This document shows positions 60,743 through 64,000 of a stretch of 64,000 bases of DNA, piece after piece; the stretch's first letter is position 1; every line of letters starts with the position of its first letter. The notes below the pieces were generated by a model. It worked only from the letters and a program-made list of their open reading frames with translations, was not told the DNA's origin and ran no database searches. This stretch comes from M3007 sp031425035. GTDB lineage: Bacteria; Bacteroidota; Bacteroidia; Chitinophagales; Saprospiraceae. The DNA is taken from assembly GCA_031425035.1 (NCBI GenBank), contig JANPIN010000061.1, positions 37,695-101,694 on the forward strand, given 5' to 3'. The translations under genes and the position numbers were made by a program.

Positions 60743-61930
60743 ATGCAAATAGACACTTTTACCGTCCGGGAACCGGCTGACCAGCGCACCACACCGCCGC
60801 ACGTGCTACCGATCTACGCCACCTCTTCTTTTTCTTTCGAGGATATTGAGCAGGGCATCGGCATTTTCAAGGACATTGAAAGTGGCCATGCCTACAGCCG
60901 TTACGCCAATCCGACGGTGGATACGGTGGCCCAGAAAATTGCCGATCTGGAAACCTATGGTCTGGGCCTGGAAGCCACGGCGGTGATGACCAGTAGCGGA
61001 ATGGCCGCCATCGCGACCCTGTTACTGGGTACCCTGAAAGCGGGCGATAAAGTGTTGTCGCAGGGGAACTTATACGGCGGCACCACGGAGTTGCTGACCA
61101 CCACATTCGCGCAATTCGGCGTGGAAACCATCCTCACCGATCTGAAGGATCTGAACAGGGTGGCGGAAATTCTGCGGCAGGAGCCCGGTATCAAAATGCT
61201 CTACTGCGAAACGCCGGCCAATCCCACGCTGGCCCTGGTCGACATTCCTGCCCTGGCGGATCTGGCCCACCAGCACGGCGCCTGGTGCGCCATCGACAAC
61301 ACCTTCATGACACCGCTGCTGCAGCAGCCTTTCGCACATGGCGTGGATTTCATCGTGCACTCGACCACCAAATATTTGAATGGCCACGGCAACTCCATTG
61401 CGGGTATCGTCGTCGGTTTGGATAAAGCGGTGATGCGCAAAAACGTATGGCGGGCAATGAAACTGGTGGGCACCAATTGTTCGCCATTCGAAGCCTGGCT
61501 GACGCATAACGGCTTGAAAACTTTGGCTTTACGCATGGAGCGCCACTGCTCGAACGCTTTGGCCCTGGCTACTTTTCTGGAAAAACATCCGGCCGTCGGG
61601 CGCGTCAATTATCCGGGTCTGGCCTCCCATCCCGACCATGCACTGGCGCAGCGGCTCATGAAAAACGGCTTCGGCGGCATGCTCAGTTTCGAACTGCGGG
61701 CGGGCATGGAAGCCGGTCTGCGCTGCATGAATAAGGTGCAGCTTTGCAGCCTGGCGCCAACCTTGGGCGACGTGGATACGCTCATTCTGCATCCGGCATC
61801 TTCGTCGCACCTGGCCGTCGCCAAGGAAGTACGCGAGGCGAACGGCATTACCGACGGCTTGATCCGGGTGTCGGTGGGGGTGGAAAACCCGGCGGATCTG
61901 ATCGCGGATTTAGAACAAGCCATTGCATAA
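60743..61930 (+). CDS. Cys/Met-metabolism PLP enzyme (cystathionine gamma-synthase, OAH sulfhydrylase or methionine gamma-lyase)
   Basis: 395 residues. Fold-type I PLP enzyme of the trans-sulfuration family. Motifs: HAYSRYANPTVDTVAQKIAD (Tyr and Arg contacting PLP phosphate), MTSSGMAAIATLLL, SQGNLYGGTTELL, YCETPANPTLALVDIPALAD and IDNTFMTPLLQQP (Asp binding the ring N). The Schiff-base Lys210 is in HSTTKYLNGHGNSIAGIVVG. The C-terminus has SFELRAG...CSLAPTLGDVDTLILHPAS...IRVSVGVENPADLIADL. The exact reaction cannot be set from motifs. It lacks an adjacent met gene; a DUF6438 gene follows by four nucleotides. Confidence 0.9.
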   Translation: MQIDTFTVREPADQRTTPPHVLPIYATSSFSFEDIEQGIGIFKDIESGHAYSRYANPTVDTVAQKIADLETYGLGLEATAVMTSSGMAAIATLLLGTLKAGDKVLSQGNLYGGTTELLTTTFAQFGVETILTDLKDLNRVAEILRQEPGIKMLYCETPANPTLALVDIPALADLAHQHGAWCAIDNTFMTPLLQQPFAHGVDFIVHSTTKYLNGHGNSIAGIVVGLDKAVMRKNVWRAMKLVGTNCSPFEAWLTHNGLKTLALRMERHCSNALALATFLEKHPAVGRVNYPGLASHPDHALAQRLMKNGFGGMLSFELRAGMEAGLRCMNKVQLCSLAPTLGDVDTLILHPASSSHLAVAKEVREANGITDGLIRVSVGVENPADLIADLEQAIA

Positions 61931-61934
61931 AGCC

Positions 61935-62651
61935 ATGAAATATCTCCTCCTGATGCTGGTTTTTGCCAGTTGGCAGTGTAAAAGCCGGAAAGAAATGCCG
62001 GCTGCCGCAGCACAGCCCGATGCAGCCGCAAAACTGGTGGCGCTGCAAACATTTCCCTGTCGCGGCTACTGCCCGGTGTATACCCTCACAGTCTATCAGA
62101 GCGGACTGATGGAATACAACGGCGACAAATTTGTGGAAAAGACCGGTCCGGCAAGTACCATGCTGACGGGCGAGGAGCTGGCCCAACTACGGCAGGAAGT
62201 CAGTAAAACCAACCTTTGGCAGTATCCGGACGATATACAGAGCCAGATCATGGACGCGCCTTTCGCCACCCTGAGCACCTGGAACGGGGATAAAAGCAAG
62301 AGCGTCCGGGGGAGCATCGATCGTCCGAAACCCCTGCTGGAACTGGAAAAGCTGATCAAAAACCTGGCGGAAGCGCATGGTCTGCGGGTCATTAAAGGCG
62401 TCAATCCGAATTTAACGACCACGCCGATGAGCGAAGTGATCGTGAAACTGCGTCCGGAGGAAAATGCCGGAAACTGGATCATGCGTTTCGAAGAAATCAA
62501 ACTGCGGCTGGTGCGCCGGCTGTACGACAACACCTGGCTTATTGGTTATGATCCCGCTCAAATCGGGGAAAAGCAGGTGATGGACTTGCTCAAAAATACC
62601 GATGGCGCCCTGGAAGTGCAGCCGAATCACCCGGTTGAAGACCGGCACTGA
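61935..62651 (+). CDS. DUF6438-type putative lipoprotein
   Basis: 238 residues. Signal-like start MKYLLLMLVFASWQCKSRKE; the Cys is preceded by Gln, so a lipoprotein is possible but not canonical. Residues 30-140 match the DUF6438 pattern FPCRGYCPVYTLTVYQSGLM, EYNGDKFVEKTG, then LAQLRQEVSKTNLWQYPDD. The C-terminal half (SEVIVKLRPEENAGNWIMRF, EIKLRLVRRLYDNTWLIGYD) is unassigned. It starts four nucleotides after the PLP enzyme, and the GT87-like gene starts 13 nt after its stop, so the three are probably co-transcribed. Confidence 0.75.
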   Translation: MKYLLLMLVFASWQCKSRKEMPAAAAQPDAAAKLVALQTFPCRGYCPVYTLTVYQSGLMEYNGDKFVEKTGPASTMLTGEELAQLRQEVSKTNLWQYPDDIQSQIMDAPFATLSTWNGDKSKSVRGSIDRPKPLLELEKLIKNLAEAHGLRVIKGVNPNLTTTPMSEVIVKLRPEENAGNWIMRFEEIKLRLVRRLYDNTWLIGYDPAQIGEKQVMDLLKNTDGALEVQPNHPVEDRH

Positions 62652-62663
62652 CCGCCCCTGACA

Positions 62664-63902
62664 ATGCGAGATTTCTGGAAAAAAAAGTGGTTTCTGGGCC
62701 TGGTTTATGCACTGGCGGCCATAGCTGTATCGGTACAAAAACTGGCCGCCGGTTATCTGGCCAACGGCTATACGGCCTATGAGAACTATTTGATTTTCAA
62801 AACCTCTTTCGGGCAGCTGGCCGCCGGCGCCAATCCCTATGCCGGCATTGCGGACGGCCCTTGGGATTTGTTTAAATACAGTCCGGCATTCGCGCTGTGC
62901 ATGGCGCCGTTTGCTGTTTTACCCGATTGGCTGGGCCTGCCCTTGTGGAATTTACTCAATGCCCTGCCGCTGCTCTACGCCTTACTGCATTTACCCGTAC
63001 TCACGCCCTCGCAACGTATATTTTGCAGCTGGGTCATCCTTCCGGAGCTGGTTATTTCCCTGCAAAACAGTCAGAGCAACGGGCTGACCGCGGCCACGAT
63101 CCTGCTGGCTTTTCTGGCTTTCGAGCAACAGCGTCCCATCCGGGCAGCGGGCTGGGTAGCAGCTTCCGTGTTCATTAAAATATTTGGTGTTTTCGCCGCC
63201 ATTCCCGGACTGTTATACACCCGCCGTTGGACATTTGCAGGTGGACTGCTCCTCTGGTCGGTTTTCCTGCTGTTCGTGCCGCTGTTTCTGATAAATCTGC
63301 CCCAGCTGGTGCTGGTGTATGCCTGGTGGGGTCGGCTTTTATGGGCAGATCAGGCGGTTTCGCTTGGTTTATCGGTGCAGGGGTGGTTACAGAGCTGGTT
63401 TGGCCTGGAGACTTCGAAGACTTTGATTACCCTGGCCGGCCTGGCTATATTTGGGCTTTCTATCCTGGCCGCCCGTCGTGCCGCTTTTTATGATGCCCGT
63501 TACCGCATATTGGCCTGGGCATCCCTGCTTTTATGGGTAGTTATTTTCAACCATAAAGCCGAGTCGCCCACCTATGTCATCGCCCTTTGCGGCGCGGCGC
63601 TGTGGTACTGTACGACAGAACAGCGGACCTGGGAAAAAGCGGTCTTCTGGACGGCATTTGTGCTGGCTTCCCTGACGCCGACCGATATATTTCCGCGGTT
63701 TATCCGGGAAAACTTGGTGCAACCCTATGTACTGAAAGCGGTGCCCTGCATTGTCATCTGGCTGATCGTTTCCTTCCGGCTGTTTCAGGCCTGGCTTCTC
63801 AAAAGCAGGGTAGGGGACGAGCTGCAAATGGAAGCAAGTCTGCATAAACCAGCTTCTAAATCCTTTCTAAACCCCTCTAAACCTTTTTCTAAACCCCTCT
63901 AA
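62664..63902 (+). CDS. GT87/DUF2029-like multi-pass membrane glycosyltransferase
   Basis: 412 residues with about ten hydrophobic helices (LGLVYALAAIAVSVQKLAAG; LLLWSVFLLFVPLFLINLPQ; LAWASLLLWVVIFNHKAESP). The first-loop region YENYLIFKTSFGQLAAGANP with FKYSPAFALCMAPFAVLPDW, and NSQSNGLTAATILLAFLAFE, follow the GT87 pattern of polyprenol-sugar-dependent mannosyl- or arabinosyl-type enzymes. The substrate is unknown. The final 15 codons (SKSFLNPSKPFSKPL) are translated from the tandem CTAAACCCCT repeat, so the natural C-terminus has probably been extended or replaced by repeat DNA. Confidence 0.75.
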   Translation: MRDFWKKKWFLGLVYALAAIAVSVQKLAAGYLANGYTAYENYLIFKTSFGQLAAGANPYAGIADGPWDLFKYSPAFALCMAPFAVLPDWLGLPLWNLLNALPLLYALLHLPVLTPSQRIFCSWVILPELVISLQNSQSNGLTAATILLAFLAFEQQRPIRAAGWVAASVFIKIFGVFAAIPGLLYTRRWTFAGGLLLWSVFLLFVPLFLINLPQLVLVYAWWGRLLWADQAVSLGLSVQGWLQSWFGLETSKTLITLAGLAIFGLSILAARRAAFYDARYRILAWASLLLWVVIFNHKAESPTYVIALCGAALWYCTTEQRTWEKAVFWTAFVLASLTPTDIFPRFIRENLVQPYVLKAVPCIVIWLIVSFRLFQAWLLKSRVGDELQMEASLHKPASKSFLNPSKPFSKPL

Positions 63903-64000
63903 ACTTTTTTCTAAACCCCTCTAAACCTTTTCTAAACCCCTCTAAACCCTTTCTAAACCCCTCTAAACCTTTTCTAAACCCCTCTAAACCCTTTCTAAAC
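63855..64000. repeat. Tandem CTAAACCCCTCTAAACCTTT-type repeat at window end
   Basis: Units of 21-22 bp of the form TCTAAACCCCTCTAAACCTT repeat at least five times to the last base and continue beyond it. Units vary in the length of the T-run (3-6). The stop codon of the GT87-like gene (63900-63902) is inside the second unit. Confidence 0.9.

Overview
The window comes from a gliding-type Bacteroidota bacterium, probably of the Saprospiria/Chitinophagia side of the phylum. That placement is inferred from gene content, not from a phylogeny. The evidence is a gliding lipoprotein (GldD), five large secreted proteins with type IX secretion (T9SS) C-terminal sorting domains, many TAnnTTTG promoter elements just upstream of start codons, a Bacteroidota-type YidC, and low-complexity palindromic intergenic DNA. 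No phage, plasmid, integrase or full insertion sequence was seen; this looks like chromosomal backbone with a few accessory islands.

Layout. 1-5.7 kb: polyphosphate kinase (cut by the window edge), a DUF72 protein, an orphan OmpR-type regulator, rpmH, rnpA, tRNA-Met, a membrane-anchored NUC1 nuclease and gldD. 5.7-17.7 kb: three very large T9SS cargo proteins surrounding a heme oxygenase/bacteriophytochrome operon. 17.8-27.3 kb: a 2043-residue alpha-2-macroglobulin with an intact thioester motif, a cysteine-motif membrane protein, a DUF3293 protein and yidC, which is frameshifted as sequenced. 27.3-30.8 kb: an accessory island consisting of tandem 63-bp hairpin repeats followed by a translationally coupled pair, a membrane-tethered TIR protein and a secreted thrombospondin-type-3/FGE-sulfatase-like protein. 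31-41.3 kb: metabolic genes (threonine aldolase, carboxynorspermidine synthase, NAD synthetase), thiol-disulfide proteins (TlpA-like, DsbD), an arginyl-transferase-like protein and an FKBP, with the gaps between them full of palindromes. 41.4-51 kb: two tandem Kup potassium transporters, a cold-shock protein, a DUF1573 protein, an S41-like protein lacking its usual serine, a HerA-like ATPase and an M23 peptidase. 51.3-56.4 kb: a laminin-B/T9SS type B protein and a vanadium-haloperoxidase-like protein with MopE-like repeats. 56.4-64 kb: a small lipoprotein, an ABC-F ATPase with two membrane proteins, an SH3 protein, a Cys/Met-metabolism PLP enzyme, a DUF6438 protein and a GT87-like membrane protein whose C-terminus runs into a tandem repeat.

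The best candidate for an undescribed system is the TIR/FGE pair (28212-30787). A cytoplasmic TIR effector-like domain is joined through one membrane helix to a periplasmic helical repeat. Its stop codon overlaps the start of an exported protein with a calcium-binding TSP3 stalk and an FGE-fold domain lacking one catalytic cysteine, suggesting outside-to-inside signalling. The second theme is intergenic: several gene junctions carry long, mutually unrelated palindromes, some overlapping the stop codons of the flanking genes.
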